Shown here: positions 1 to 7,220 of the stretch, piece by piece
Layout: the number at the start of each line of letters is the position of its first letter
Position numbering within the stretch: the first letter of the stretch is position 1
NCBI GenBank assembly: GCA_024403005.1
Contig: JAKSSQ010000006.1
Span: 1-19,480, forward strand
Reading direction: 5' to 3'
DNA length: 19,480 bases
Origin: Clostridia bacterium
GTDB lineage: Bacteria > Bacillota > Clostridia > Peptostreptococcales > Anaerovoracaceae
Translations under genes and position numbers: made by a program
The notes under the pieces: model-generated
Seen by the model: the letters and a program-made list of their open reading frames with translations, nothing else
The model's database searches: none
Told to the model about the DNA's origin: nothing

Positions 1-300
1 TTTATGGAAGACCCCATAGAAGCTTCCGTAAACGTGCACCTCGGCCTGGTAAAAATCTATCGTTACGGCCGGGAAAGCATCGTTATGGGCCTTATCGCAG
101 GCATGTTTTACCTGCTTAAAGCCGGTATACCCCTGCCGTCTTACCCTGTAAGCGAAGACGAATACTGCAGGCTGGTTTCTCAGTGGATAAACGAAGGAAG
201 CAGCGAAGCATTCATGGACATGCACTGCCGCAGCCTTCTTAACAGAGCAGATACTGTGCTTTCTGTCTGCCGCCAGGCGCAGGAAGCATCGGGAGAATAG
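1..300 (+). CDS. Unrecognised protein, 3' end of a gene upstream of murB
   Basis: The frame is open from the first base to a TAG stop at 298-300. The first in-frame ATG is at 4, but with only three bases before it the true start cannot be judged, and the gene probably begins outside the window. About 99 residues are visible. There is one hydrophobic stretch (about residues 25-45, containing VMGLIAGMFYLLKAGIPLP) followed by an acidic, Cys-containing C-terminal part. I recognise no catalytic motif or family. It ends 5 bp before murB, and its last codons carry the GGGAG that serves murB, so the two are probably co-transcribed. HprK often precedes murB-rapZ clusters in related bacteria, but this C-terminus does not look like HprK. 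Coding is likely from the uninterrupted frame and close packing; function is unknown. Confidence 0.6.
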   Translation, partial: FMEDPIEASVNVHLGLVKIYRYGRESIVMGLIAGMFYLLKAGIPLPSYPVSEDEYCRLVSQWINEGSSEAFMDMHCRSLLNRADTVLSVCRQAQEASGE

Positions 301-305
301 ATTTA

Positions 306-1220
306 ATGAACATTCAGGAAATAAAAAATAAACTGCACTATTACGTGGACGAGGACCGCGTTATGGAGTATGAACCAATGGACCTCCATACCAGTTTTCG
401 CTGCGGAGGCCCGGCGGATCTTTTCGTATCTCCGGAAAATCTGGCGCAGTTTATGTCGGTTATAGATACACTTAAGGCAGAAAAAGTGCCTTATATGGTT
501 CTGGGCAACGGAAGCAACGTGCTCTTTACGGAAAAGGGCTACAGAGGCGTAGTGGTTAAAATCGGAGAAGGTATGGACAGAGTTCGCTTCGAAGGCGACA
601 TCGTCTTTGCAGAACCGGGAGTTTCCCTTGCTGCACTCGCCAAAATGGCTGCAAAGGAAGGCCGCTCAGGCCTTGAATTTGCATGCGGCATACCCGGAAC
701 TTTGGGCGGTGCAGTCTTTATGAACGCAGGCGCTTACGGCGGAGAAATGAAGGACGTTATCCTCTCTGTTTCCTCCATTAATCCTTATGGAATCATGAAG
801 GACAGACCCTGCGAAGCATGCGAATTCGGCTACAGACACAGCGTATTCATGGACAGGAACGAGGTTATCCTCGGGGTCAAGCTTAAACTGGAAGAAGAAC
901 TTCGCCGCAGAATCGAAGAAAAGATGAAGGACTTCACCGCAAGAAGAAACGAAAAGCAGCCGGTTAATCTGCCTTCTGCAGGCAGTTTCTTTAAGCGTCC
1001 GGAAGGCTATTTTGCAGGAAAGCTTGTGGAAGATTCAGGTCTTAAGGGTCTGCAGGTCGGCGGCGCGCAGGTTAGCCCCCTCCACGCAGGCTTTATCGTA
1101 AACACAGGCAATGCGACCGCAGACGACGTAATCGACCTTATGCACGTAATCCAGGAAACCGGAATGGACAAGTTCGGTGTAAAGCTGGAGCCGGAGGTAA
1201 GAATCGTTGGAGAAGCTTAA
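306..1220 (+). CDS. murB: UDP-N-acetylenolpyruvoylglucosamine reductase (MurB)
   Basis: Cytoplasmic FAD enzyme that reduces UDP-GlcNAc-enolpyruvate to UDP-MurNAc with NADPH, the second committed step of peptidoglycan precursor synthesis. The 304-residue length fits the shorter class II MurB of Gram-positives. Visible motifs are a FAD-binding segment (LGNGSNVLF, around residues 66-74), the glycine-rich GIPGTLGGAVFMNAGAYGGE region near 130, the catalytic serine in SAGSFFKRP (Ser227), and the C-terminal catalytic glutamate in EPEVRIVG (Glu297). The ATG start is preceded by GGGAG at 291-295, inside the end of the upstream gene. The 3' end overlaps the next gene by 14 bp. The position directly upstream of a PHP gene and rapZ matches the order known in Clostridia. 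I see no disruption; identity is secure. Confidence 0.97.
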   Translation: MNIQEIKNKLHYYVDEDRVMEYEPMDLHTSFRCGGPADLFVSPENLAQFMSVIDTLKAEKVPYMVLGNGSNVLFTEKGYRGVVVKIGEGMDRVRFEGDIVFAEPGVSLAALAKMAAKEGRSGLEFACGIPGTLGGAVFMNAGAYGGEMKDVILSVSSINPYGIMKDRPCEACEFGYRHSVFMDRNEVILGVKLKLEEELRRRIEEKMKDFTARRNEKQPVNLPSAGSFFKRPEGYFAGKLVEDSGLKGLQVGGAQVSPLHAGFIVNTGNATADDVIDLMHVIQETGMDKFGVKLEPEVRIVGEA

Positions 1221-1941
1221 ATTCGACATCCACACACATACGGTCTACAGCCACGGCAAGGGAACCATCGAAGAAAACTACGAGACTGCAAAGGCTCTGG
1301 GCTTCGAAGTTCTGGGTATTTCCGACCACGGCCCGGGCCACATGGGTTTCGGCATAGATATTAAAAAGCTGCCGGAAATGAAGGAAAAGGCTGCAGCGCT
1401 TACTGCTCTCGGCGGGCCGAAAGTCTTAATAGGCGTTGAAGCTAATATCATAAACGCAGACGGCGAGCTGGATGTGCCTTTAAGCATGCAGGCAGGTTTC
1501 GACTACATTATGGCAGGATACCACCTGGGCGTTGCAGGCAAGAATCCGCTGCGGGCCGGATTGGTTCACGCGGGGGCCCTTATGTACAAAGCCACCGGCA
1601 AATACACTAAAAGGGCGATAGACTTCAACACAGCCATGGTTGTAAACGCCCTGCGCTATAACAAAATGAAGGTGCTGACCCACCCGGGCGACAAGGCGGC
1701 TTTTGACATAGACCGCATTGCTAAGGTCTGCGAAGAGACCGGAACCTGGATGGAAATTAACAACCACCACGACTGCCTTACGGTGGAAGGAATAAAAACT
1801 GCAGCTAAGTACGACGTGCAGTTTTATATAGGAAGCGATGCACATCTGCCCCAGGATGTGGGGACCTGCAGCATCGCAGTCGCCCGCGCTAAAGAAGCAG
1901 GGCTCGATCTTAAAAGGATCGTAAATTTGGTCACAGAATAA
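1207..1941 (+). CDS. PHP-domain phosphoesterase, YcdX-like
   Basis: A 244-residue member of the polymerase-and-histidinol-phosphatase superfamily, metal-dependent hydrolases that cleave phosphoesters. The N-terminal metal motif HTHTVYSH (His9, His11, His16) is present, followed by GISDHGPGH near residue 40, a VEANI segment near 80, a THPGD motif near 160, and a C-terminal IGSDAHLP motif; these are the usual PHP metal ligands in order. The natural substrate is not known for this subfamily. I chose the TTG at 1207 because GGAGG (1193-1197) lies 9 bp upstream, inside murB, and because the PHP fold needs the HTH motif very near the N-terminus. The 14-bp overlap with murB suggests translational coupling. 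Orthologues sit in the same place in many Clostridia, suggesting a link to envelope or nucleotide-sugar metabolism, but that link is inference. Confidence 0.9.
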   Translation: MEKLKFDIHTHTVYSHGKGTIEENYETAKALGFEVLGISDHGPGHMGFGIDIKKLPEMKEKAAALTALGGPKVLIGVEANIINADGELDVPLSMQAGFDYIMAGYHLGVAGKNPLRAGLVHAGALMYKATGKYTKRAIDFNTAMVVNALRYNKMKVLTHPGDKAAFDIDRIAKVCEETGTWMEINNHHDCLTVEGIKTAAKYDVQFYIGSDAHLPQDVGTCSIAVARAKEAGLDLKRIVNLVTE

Positions 1942-1955
1942 ACAAAGGAAACTAA

Positions 1956-2798
1956 ATGGAAGTTATTATTGTAACCGGACTTTCCGGCGCAGGAAAATCC
2001 CAGGCCATGAACTGCATAGAAGATCTGGGCTACTACTGCGTGGACAATATGCCGCCGAAACTTATTAACGAATTCATAACTCTTGCGGAAAACAACAGCG
2101 AAATCGACAAGGCCGCTTTCGTTGTGGATATCCGCCAGGGCAGTTTCTTTAAGGATCTGAACAACTGCCTGGAAGAACTGAAAGCCAATGGAAGGGAATA
2201 CCGGATTATGTTCCTGGAGGCTTCGGACAGAGTTTTAATCCGCAGATATAAGGAAACAAGGCGCAGCCACCCGTTAAGCAAAGACAGCATAACGGCCGGC
2301 ATTAAAGAGGAGCGCGAACGTCTGGAAACAGTGCGCGACCAGGCTTCCTACATTATCGACACTTCCGCATATAAGACTGCAGATCTTAACGAAGAAATCA
2401 AGCAGCTCTTAAGCTCCGGCGAAAGAGAAGACAGCTTTACAATTACCGTAATGAGCTTTGGATTCAAACACGGTATCCCCGTAGATGCGGACTGGGTGCT
2501 GGATGCGAGGTTCATCCCCAACCCTTATTACATTCCCAGCCTTAAGAAGCTCACGGGCAATAACAAAAAGATAAGAGAATTTGTTATGAGGCACCAAATT
2601 GCCAGAGATTTTACCGGCAGAGTAGTCGGTCTGGCGCTGGACCTTATCCCCGGATATATTCAGGAAGGCAAATACAATCTTGTTCTGGCTATAGGCTGTA
2701 CAGGTGGCCATCACCGCAGTGTAGCCATCGCAAATGAGCTTTACGAAAGATTTACGGAACTGGGCAAACACACTGTGGTTATTCATCGCGATTTGTGA
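1956..2798 (+). CDS. rapZ: RapZ-family nucleotide-binding protein
   Basis: A 280-residue RapZ/YvcJ protein. The Walker A motif GLSGAGKS covers residues 8-15. The C-terminal domain begins near residue 160 (ITVMSFGFKHGIP) and contains DARFIPNPYY and the conserved CTGGHHRSVAIAN close to the end. The family hydrolyses or binds GTP/ATP. In E. coli RapZ binds sRNAs GlmY/GlmZ and controls glucosamine-6-phosphate synthase, but that RNA pathway is enterobacterial; the Gram-positive role is less clear and is tied to competence, envelope and carbon metabolism. The ATG is preceded by AAAGGAA 6 bp upstream and lies 14 bp after the PHP gene, in the same operon. In most Firmicutes yvcK and whiA follow directly; here kce and an M20 hydrolase come between rapZ and whiA. 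No terminator is visible right after the stop. Confidence 0.96.
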   Translation: MEVIIVTGLSGAGKSQAMNCIEDLGYYCVDNMPPKLINEFITLAENNSEIDKAAFVVDIRQGSFFKDLNNCLEELKANGREYRIMFLEASDRVLIRRYKETRRSHPLSKDSITAGIKEERERLETVRDQASYIIDTSAYKTADLNEEIKQLLSSGEREDSFTITVMSFGFKHGIPVDADWVLDARFIPNPYYIPSLKKLTGNNKKIREFVMRHQIARDFTGRVVGLALDLIPGYIQEGKYNLVLAIGCTGGHHRSVAIANELYERFTELGKHTVVIHRDL

Positions 2799-2803
2799 TA
2801 GAA

Positions 2804-2832
2804 TAAACAAGGTTGTGAAAGAAAACTAAAAT
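2804..2832 (+). promoter_or_regulatory. Candidate promoter for kce
   Basis: TAAACA (2804-2809) and TAAAAT (2827-2832) are spaced 17 bp apart and match the SigA consensus at 4/6 and 5/6 positions. They lie in the 71-bp gap between rapZ and kce. A TTGTGA with a TACACT further downstream is a poorer alternative because of its 20-bp spacing. Read-through from rapZ could also contribute. Confidence 0.35.
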
Positions 2833-2854
2833 AGGCTTTACACTAGGTTTTTTT

Positions 2855-2862
2855 GAGGAGGT
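2855..2862 (+). promoter_or_regulatory. Near-perfect Shine-Dalgarno site of kce
   Basis: GAGGAGGT lies 8 bp before the kce ATG, with runs of seven Ts before it and six Ts after it. A full anti-SD match in a U-rich, probably unstructured context implies very strong translation. It is the strongest ribosome-binding site in the window. Confidence 0.85.
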
Positions 2863-2869
2863 TTTTTAT

Positions 2870-3697
2870 ATGGAAAAATTAATTATCTCTGCATGTATCT
2901 GCGGCGCTGAAGTAACAAAGGAAAACAATCCTGCAGTTCCCTATACAGTAGAAGAAGTTGTAAGAGAAGCTAAGTCCGCTTACGATGCAGGCGCATCTCT
3001 CATCCACCTTCACGTTAGATGGGACGACGGTACTCCCACACAGGATAAGGGCAGATTCCAGGAAATGGTTGATGCTATCCGCAAGGAATGCCCCGATGTA
3101 ATCATTCAGCCCTCCACAGGCGGCGCTGTTGGTATGACAGACCTTGAAAGACTTCAGTCCACAGAAATTACTCCGACACCGGAAATGGCTACACTGGACT
3201 GCGGTACATGCAACTTCGGCGGAGACGAAATCTTCATCAATACAGACAATACAATCGCTAACTTCGGCGATATCATGAAGGAAAGAGGCATCAAGCCCGA
3301 ATGCGAAGTATTCGACAAGGGCATGATCGACCTGGCTCTCAAGGCTGCTAAGAAGGGTCACATCGACTATCCTATCCACTTCGACTTCGTACTTGGCGTA
3401 CAGATGACAGCTACAGTAAGAGATCTGGTATACATGGCTACATCCATTCCCGCTGGCTCCACATGGACAGCTACAGGTATCGGCAGAAACTGCTGGGATA
3501 TCGTTGCTGCAACAATCGCTATGGGCGGCCACGTAAGAGTTGGTTTCGAAGACAACGTATACATGTCCAAGGGTGTTCTCGCTAAGTCCAACGGCGAAAT
3601 GGTAGAAAGAGTTGTTCAGATGGCTAAGCTCATGAACAGAGAAATTGCTACACCTGCAGAAGCAAGAGAAATTCTCGGACTTGCTCCCCTCAAGTAA
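2870..3697 (+). CDS. kce: 3-keto-5-aminohexanoate cleavage enzyme (BKACE family)
   Basis: A 275-residue beta-keto acid cleavage enzyme. In lysine fermentation Kce converts 3-keto-5-aminohexanoate plus acetyl-CoA to L-3-aminobutyryl-CoA plus acetoacetate, in the cytoplasm. It is a Zn-dependent TIM barrel. Family residues are visible: Glu14 in GAEVT, the metal histidines His46 and His48 in HLHVR, Ser82 in QPSTGG, the TPTPEMATLD segment near 101-110, Arg223, and the Glu227-Asp228 pair in VGFEDN. The first two groups fall at the same numbers as in the characterised enzyme as I remember it, and the later ones are shifted by about three. The start is fixed by the strong SD. Codon use is even and biased, and with its own terminator this suggests a highly expressed single-gene unit. 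The lysine aminomutases, Kdd and Kal are not in the window. Other BKACE substrates are possible, so the family is certain but the substrate only probable. Confidence 0.88.
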   Translation: MEKLIISACICGAEVTKENNPAVPYTVEEVVREAKSAYDAGASLIHLHVRWDDGTPTQDKGRFQEMVDAIRKECPDVIIQPSTGGAVGMTDLERLQSTEITPTPEMATLDCGTCNFGGDEIFINTDNTIANFGDIMKERGIKPECEVFDKGMIDLALKAAKKGHIDYPIHFDFVLGVQMTATVRDLVYMATSIPAGSTWTATGIGRNCWDIVAATIAMGGHVRVGFEDNVYMSKGVLAKSNGEMVERVVQMAKLMNREIATPAEAREILGLAPLK

Positions 3698-3714
3698 AGC
3701 ATAAAATTATTAAG

Positions 3715-3746
3715 CAGAGAGCGGCTTACGCTCTCTGTTTTTTATT
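3715..3746 (+). terminator. Rho-independent terminator of kce
   Basis: CAGAGAGCG (3715-3723), loop GCTTA, then CGCTCTCTG (3729-3737) form a perfect 9-bp stem followed by six Ts and ATT. It lies 17 bp after the kce stop and separates kce from the M20 hydrolase gene. Confidence 0.92.
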
Positions 3747-3790
3747 GTCAAAACCGCAGGGCTCGTAGTAAGATTTAGTAAAAGTTTTAC
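3745..3790 (+). promoter_or_regulatory. Candidate promoter and operator-like palindrome of the M20 gene
   Basis: TTGTCA (3745-3750) and TAAGAT (3769-3774) are 18 bp apart and match the SigA boxes at 5/6 and 4/6 positions. The expected start of transcription is near 3781. A perfect 13-bp palindrome, GTAAAA-G-TTTTAC (3778-3790), covers that point, which is where a repressor would be expected to bind. The gene's AAGGAG ribosome-binding site follows at 3796-3801. Confidence 0.4.
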
Positions 3791-3808
3791 CCGTTAAGGA
3801 GACGAATC

Positions 3809-5248
3809 ATGAGTTTTAACAAAAAGGATGCTGTCGAATACGTAGGCAGCAGAGAAGAGACAATTATAGATATTTCCCATAAGATCTGGGAATATGCAGA
3901 GCTTTCCTTAAAGGAATTCAAATCTGCAGCACTTTACATCGAAAAGCTTAAGGAAGAAGGCTTCGAAGTAGAAGAGAGCATCTGCGGCCTTCCTACATGT
4001 TTTTCCGGAAAGTACGGCGGCGGAAGGCCGGTGATCGCAATTCTCGGCGAGTTCGATGCGCTTTCTTCCCTTTCCCAGGAAGCTGGCAACCCTGTAAAGA
4101 CTCCGGTTATTGAAGGCGGAAGCGGCCACGGCTGCGGACACAACATGCTCGGTGCAGCATCCTTCGGCGCTGCTCTGGGCGTAAAGAAGTACCTGGAAGA
4201 AACCGGCGCTGCAGGCACTGTAATCTTCTACGGCTGCCCCGGCGAAGAAGGCGGAGCTTCCAAGGCTTTAATGGCAAGAGAAAAGATCTGGAAGGGCATG
4301 GATGCTGCAATTTCCTGGCACCCCGGCGACTGCAACGAAGTTACCACAGGTACTACCATGTCCTGCATTCAGAGCCTCTACAAGTTCAAGGGAACAGCTT
4401 CCCACGCTGCAGGTTCTCCCGAAGCAGGCAGATCCGCTCTGGACGCTGCAGAGCTCATGAACATCGGCGTTCAGTTCCTTAGAGAACACATGGCAGACGA
4501 ATGCCGTATCCACTATTCCATTATCGACGGCGGCGGAATTTCTCCCAATGTGGTTCAGCCCACTGCAAGCCTTCTTTACATGGTAAGAGCCGTTAAAATC
4601 GGCGATGCGGTTGCGCTGCAAAAGCGAGTAGACAAGATTGCCAAAGCTGCTGCAGACATGACAGAAACCACCATGGAAAAAATCTTCGTAGACGGCCTTT
4701 CCAACACGGTCATGAACTCAGTTTTGGAAAAGGTTATGTATAAGAACATGGAAGAGATCGAGGTTCCAAAGTATACTGCAGAAGAACACGCATATGCAGC
4801 AGAGCTCAGAAAAACTTACGAAGTTAACGAACTTCCCGGCAAATCCGCACCGGAAGACGAAGATATGGCTAAGATTATCGACTGCCTTAGCGAAGGCGGC
4901 TCCAAGCCCTTAAACGACTTCCTTATGCCTTACTTCAGCAAGAACATCAAGAGAGCCGGCTCCACAGATGTTGGCGACGTTTCCTGGCAGACTCCGACTG
5001 TTCAGCTTACAGCAGTTACCAGCGCTTCCGGTTCTCCCGGCCATTCCTGGCAGAACGTTTCCTGCGGTGGGTCAACCATCGGAGACAAGGGAGCAATGTA
5101 CGCAGCAAAGGTTATGTGCGCCACAGCTATCGACCTGTTTAACGACAAAAAGATTATTAAAGAGGCCAGAAAAGAGTTTAAGGAACGCACAAAGGAAGGC
5201 TACACCTGCCCCGTACCCAAGGGTGCAGAGCTCTACGTTATCGAATGA
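3809..5248 (+). CDS. M20-family amidohydrolase, AbgB-like
   Basis: A 479-residue metallopeptidase of the M20 family, closest in length and motifs to AbgB (subunit B of p-aminobenzoyl-glutamate hydrolase, about 480 residues). Such enzymes hydrolyse amide bonds of acylated amino acids in the cytoplasm with a two-metal centre. Visible ligands are GHGCGHN (Cys109, His111), GEEGG (Glu146-Glu147), SWHPGD (His171) and the C-terminal SPGHSWQ (His412). Residues about 185-300 hold the dimerisation domain, with ASHAAGSPEAGRSALDA. AbgB works with AbgA in E. coli, but no AbgA-like partner is next to it here, so the true substrate is open. The ATG is fixed by AAGGAG 7 bp upstream. It has its own likely promoter and terminator and follows kce on the same strand, so the two may serve related amino-acid catabolism without being one operon. 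Confidence 0.88.
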   Translation: MSFNKKDAVEYVGSREETIIDISHKIWEYAELSLKEFKSAALYIEKLKEEGFEVEESICGLPTCFSGKYGGGRPVIAILGEFDALSSLSQEAGNPVKTPVIEGGSGHGCGHNMLGAASFGAALGVKKYLEETGAAGTVIFYGCPGEEGGASKALMAREKIWKGMDAAISWHPGDCNEVTTGTTMSCIQSLYKFKGTASHAAGSPEAGRSALDAAELMNIGVQFLREHMADECRIHYSIIDGGGISPNVVQPTASLLYMVRAVKIGDAVALQKRVDKIAKAAADMTETTMEKIFVDGLSNTVMNSVLEKVMYKNMEEIEVPKYTAEEHAYAAELRKTYEVNELPGKSAPEDEDMAKIIDCLSEGGSKPLNDFLMPYFSKNIKRAGSTDVGDVSWQTPTVQLTAVTSASGSPGHSWQNVSCGGSTIGDKGAMYAAKVMCATAIDLFNDKKIIKEARKEFKERTKEGYTCPVPKGAELYVIE

Positions 5249-5265
5249 TATAGTACTCGTGACCC

Positions 5266-5294
5266 AATGCGGTGCCTAGCGGCACCGCATTTTG
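5266..5294 (+). terminator. Terminator after the M20 gene
   Basis: AATGCGGTGCC (5266-5276), loop TAGC, then GGCACCGCATT (5281-5291) form a perfect 11-bp stem. The T tract is short (TTTT then GTATAT), so termination may be incomplete, but the stem is very stable. Confidence 0.85.
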
Positions 5295-5363
5295 TATATC
5301 GGTATTATTGGATATCAATAACAAATAATGCATTTATCGGTGTTATTTAATACAAAAAAGGTA

Positions 5364-5369
5364 TAGAAT
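5364..5369 (+). promoter_or_regulatory. Candidate -10 box just before whiA
   Basis: TAGAAT matches 5/6 of the SigA -10 box, but no good -35 hexamer lies 16-18 bp upstream. It ends 6 bp before the whiA ATG, so transcription from it would begin at or next to the start codon. The nearest purine-rich site (AAAAGG, 5356-5361) is 14 bp from the ATG, too far for a normal ribosome-binding site. Confidence 0.25.
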
Positions 5370-5375
5370 ACATAC

Positions 5376-6314
5376 ATGTCTTTTACATCGGAAACGAAAA
5401 ATGAATTAACAAAGACCATAGCTGAGCGCAAGTGCTGCCAGCTGGCGGAAATCGCAGGATTTCTTCGCTTTGCAGGAAGCATTACTTTAAGCGGCGGCAA
5501 ACTGGGCATAAAGGTTACCACGGATAACGCTGCGGTAGCCCGTCTTTTCATTTCCCTCATGAAGGAATATTTCGGGGCTAAGGCATCCCTTGCTCTCGGC
5601 GAGGCTACGCCGCTTGCCAAGGGCAGAATTTACGAACTTTTCATTACGCCGGACATGAATTCCGAGCCTATTCTGCGCGAAACAGGCATCTTAGGCGTAA
5701 GAGAAGGAAGCAACTTCATTACCGACGGCCTGCCCTCCGATATTATAAGAAAGCGCTGCTGCAAGAAGGCTGCGCTCCGCGGAATCTTCCTCGGATGCGG
5801 TGCGATCACCGATCCGGCTAAGGGCTACCATCTGGAACTCACCTGCGGCTCCGAATACATGGCAGGAGACGTTAAGAAGCTTGTAAACAGCTTCGGCCTT
5901 AAGGCCAAGGTGTCCCAGCGCAAAGGCAAGTACGTGGTTTACATTAAGGAAGGGGAACAGATTTCCGACTTCCTTAACATAATCGGGGCCAGCGGACAGT
6001 ACTTTAAATTCCAGGAAGTTCGCGTTGTTAAGGAAATGGTTAACAAGACCAACAGAATTTCCAACTGCGAATCCGCAAACATGGATAAATCCATAAACGC
6101 TGCTCAGAAGCATCTGGCAGCCATCAAGACCATAGAAGAGGCCAAAGGGCTGGATTCTCTGCCGCCAAGGCTTCGCGAAACCGCGCAGATGCGCCGCGAC
6201 TATCCGGAGCTTTCCCTTGCAGATCTGGCGGAACTTTTTAACCCGCCCCTCAAGAAATCCGGACTCAACCACAGGCTGGCAAAAATCGTAGAGCTGGCCG
6301 AAAAGTGCAATTAA
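5376..6314 (+). CDS. whiA: DNA-binding protein WhiA
   Basis: A 312-residue WhiA protein, with an N-terminal degenerate LAGLIDADG homing-endonuclease fold and a C-terminal helix-turn-helix. It is a transcription factor and nucleoid-associated protein linked to division and chromosome segregation in Gram-positives. The start MSFTSETKNELTK is the standard family N-terminus. The middle carries RGIFLGCGAITDP and YHLEL, and the end has the HTH region (LPPRLRETAQMRRDYPELSLADLAELF, then KSGLNHRL). In most Firmicutes whiA follows yvcK; here the M20 hydrolase precedes it. The ribosome-binding site is weak or absent. No terminator separates it from the exporter genes 15 bp downstream, so WhiA and those exporters are probably on one transcript. 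Confidence 0.96.
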   Translation: MSFTSETKNELTKTIAERKCCQLAEIAGFLRFAGSITLSGGKLGIKVTTDNAAVARLFISLMKEYFGAKASLALGEATPLAKGRIYELFITPDMNSEPILRETGILGVREGSNFITDGLPSDIIRKRCCKKAALRGIFLGCGAITDPAKGYHLELTCGSEYMAGDVKKLVNSFGLKAKVSQRKGKYVVYIKEGEQISDFLNIIGASGQYFKFQEVRVVKEMVNKTNRISNCESANMDKSINAAQKHLAAIKTIEEAKGLDSLPPRLRETAQMRRDYPELSLADLAELFNPPLKKSGLNHRLAKIVELAEKCN

Positions 6315-6329
6315 CAGACAGAAAAGATT

Positions 6330-7169
6330 ATGACAGCTAAAACCAAAGGTATTATTTACATGCTGCTTACGGGGATAATCTTCTCCATCGGCGGCGTTTT
6401 AATGAAGCTCATCCCCTTTACATCCCTTGCCCTCAACAGTGCAAGATGCTTTATGGCGGGTTCTTTAATTCTTACTTATGCGTTGGTAACCAAGCATAAG
6501 ATAAGGTGCAATAAGCACGTACTTTTCAGTGCTGTTGCCATTGCGATCACCTCGGCCCTTTATTCCACAGCGGTAAAGCTTACAACGGCAGGTGCAGCCA
6601 TCGTTATTCAGTTTACTGCGCCGGTGTGGGCCATGATCTTTTGCGCAATCCTTTACAAAATTAAGCCCCGCAGAGGGGATATAATCGCCTGCATCGCAGT
6701 GTTTACAGGCATCGGCGTATGTTTCTACGACGGCCTCGCAGACGGCAGAACAGTCGGAAATCTTTTCGCCCTTGCCAGCGGCATAACTTATGCTTTCGTA
6801 TTCATGAGCAATTCCGGCGAAGATTCCGACGCCATGAGCAGCCAGATTTTCGGCCAGTTCCTGGCCTTTATTGTCGGTCTGCCGTGGTTATTAAGGGCAG
6901 ATTTCTCCGTTATGGACAGCAAAGGCTGGATATATCTGCTGCTCCTCGGATTTGTTCAGATGGGCCTTGGACACCTGTTCATGACCAAGGGCCTGGAAAC
7001 AACTCCCGCAGTTACAGCCTGCCTTATTACGGGGCTTGAACCAATTCTCAACCCCATCTGGACCGCAATGTTCTACGGTGAACCCATCACAACAATGTTC
7101 GTCATCGGCGCCGTTATCGTACTCATTTCCGTATCCCTGTACAATCTATGGGATATACGGCAGGCCTGA
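6330..7169 (+). CDS. EamA/DMT-family transporter
   Basis: A 279-residue integral membrane protein with about ten hydrophobic helices in two repeats, the drug/metabolite transporter (EamA, RhaT/YdcZ-like) layout. The first EamA repeat runs from about residue 5 to 130 (starting KGIIYMLLTGIIFSIGGVL) and the second from about 145 to 275. The conserved AAIVIQFTAPVWAMIFCAIL and GLEPILNPIWTAMFYGE segments at the ends of the repeats are typical. DMT proteins usually export amino acids, nucleosides or small metabolites across the inner membrane; nothing in the sequence tells the substrate. The ATG lies 15 bp after whiA with only a weak purine run (AGAAAAG) before it. It probably depends on the whiA transcript. 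Confidence 0.92.
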   Translation: MTAKTKGIIYMLLTGIIFSIGGVLMKLIPFTSLALNSARCFMAGSLILTYALVTKHKIRCNKHVLFSAVAIAITSALYSTAVKLTTAGAAIVIQFTAPVWAMIFCAILYKIKPRRGDIIACIAVFTGIGVCFYDGLADGRTVGNLFALASGITYAFVFMSNSGEDSDAMSSQIFGQFLAFIVGLPWLLRADFSVMDSKGWIYLLLLGFVQMGLGHLFMTKGLETTPAVTACLITGLEPILNPIWTAMFYGEPITTMFVIGAVIVLISVSLYNLWDIRQA

Positions 7170-7220
7170 CGCACACCCACTTAACTCTTTCCCGGCGTAA
7201 AGTACGACAAAAACAACAAG

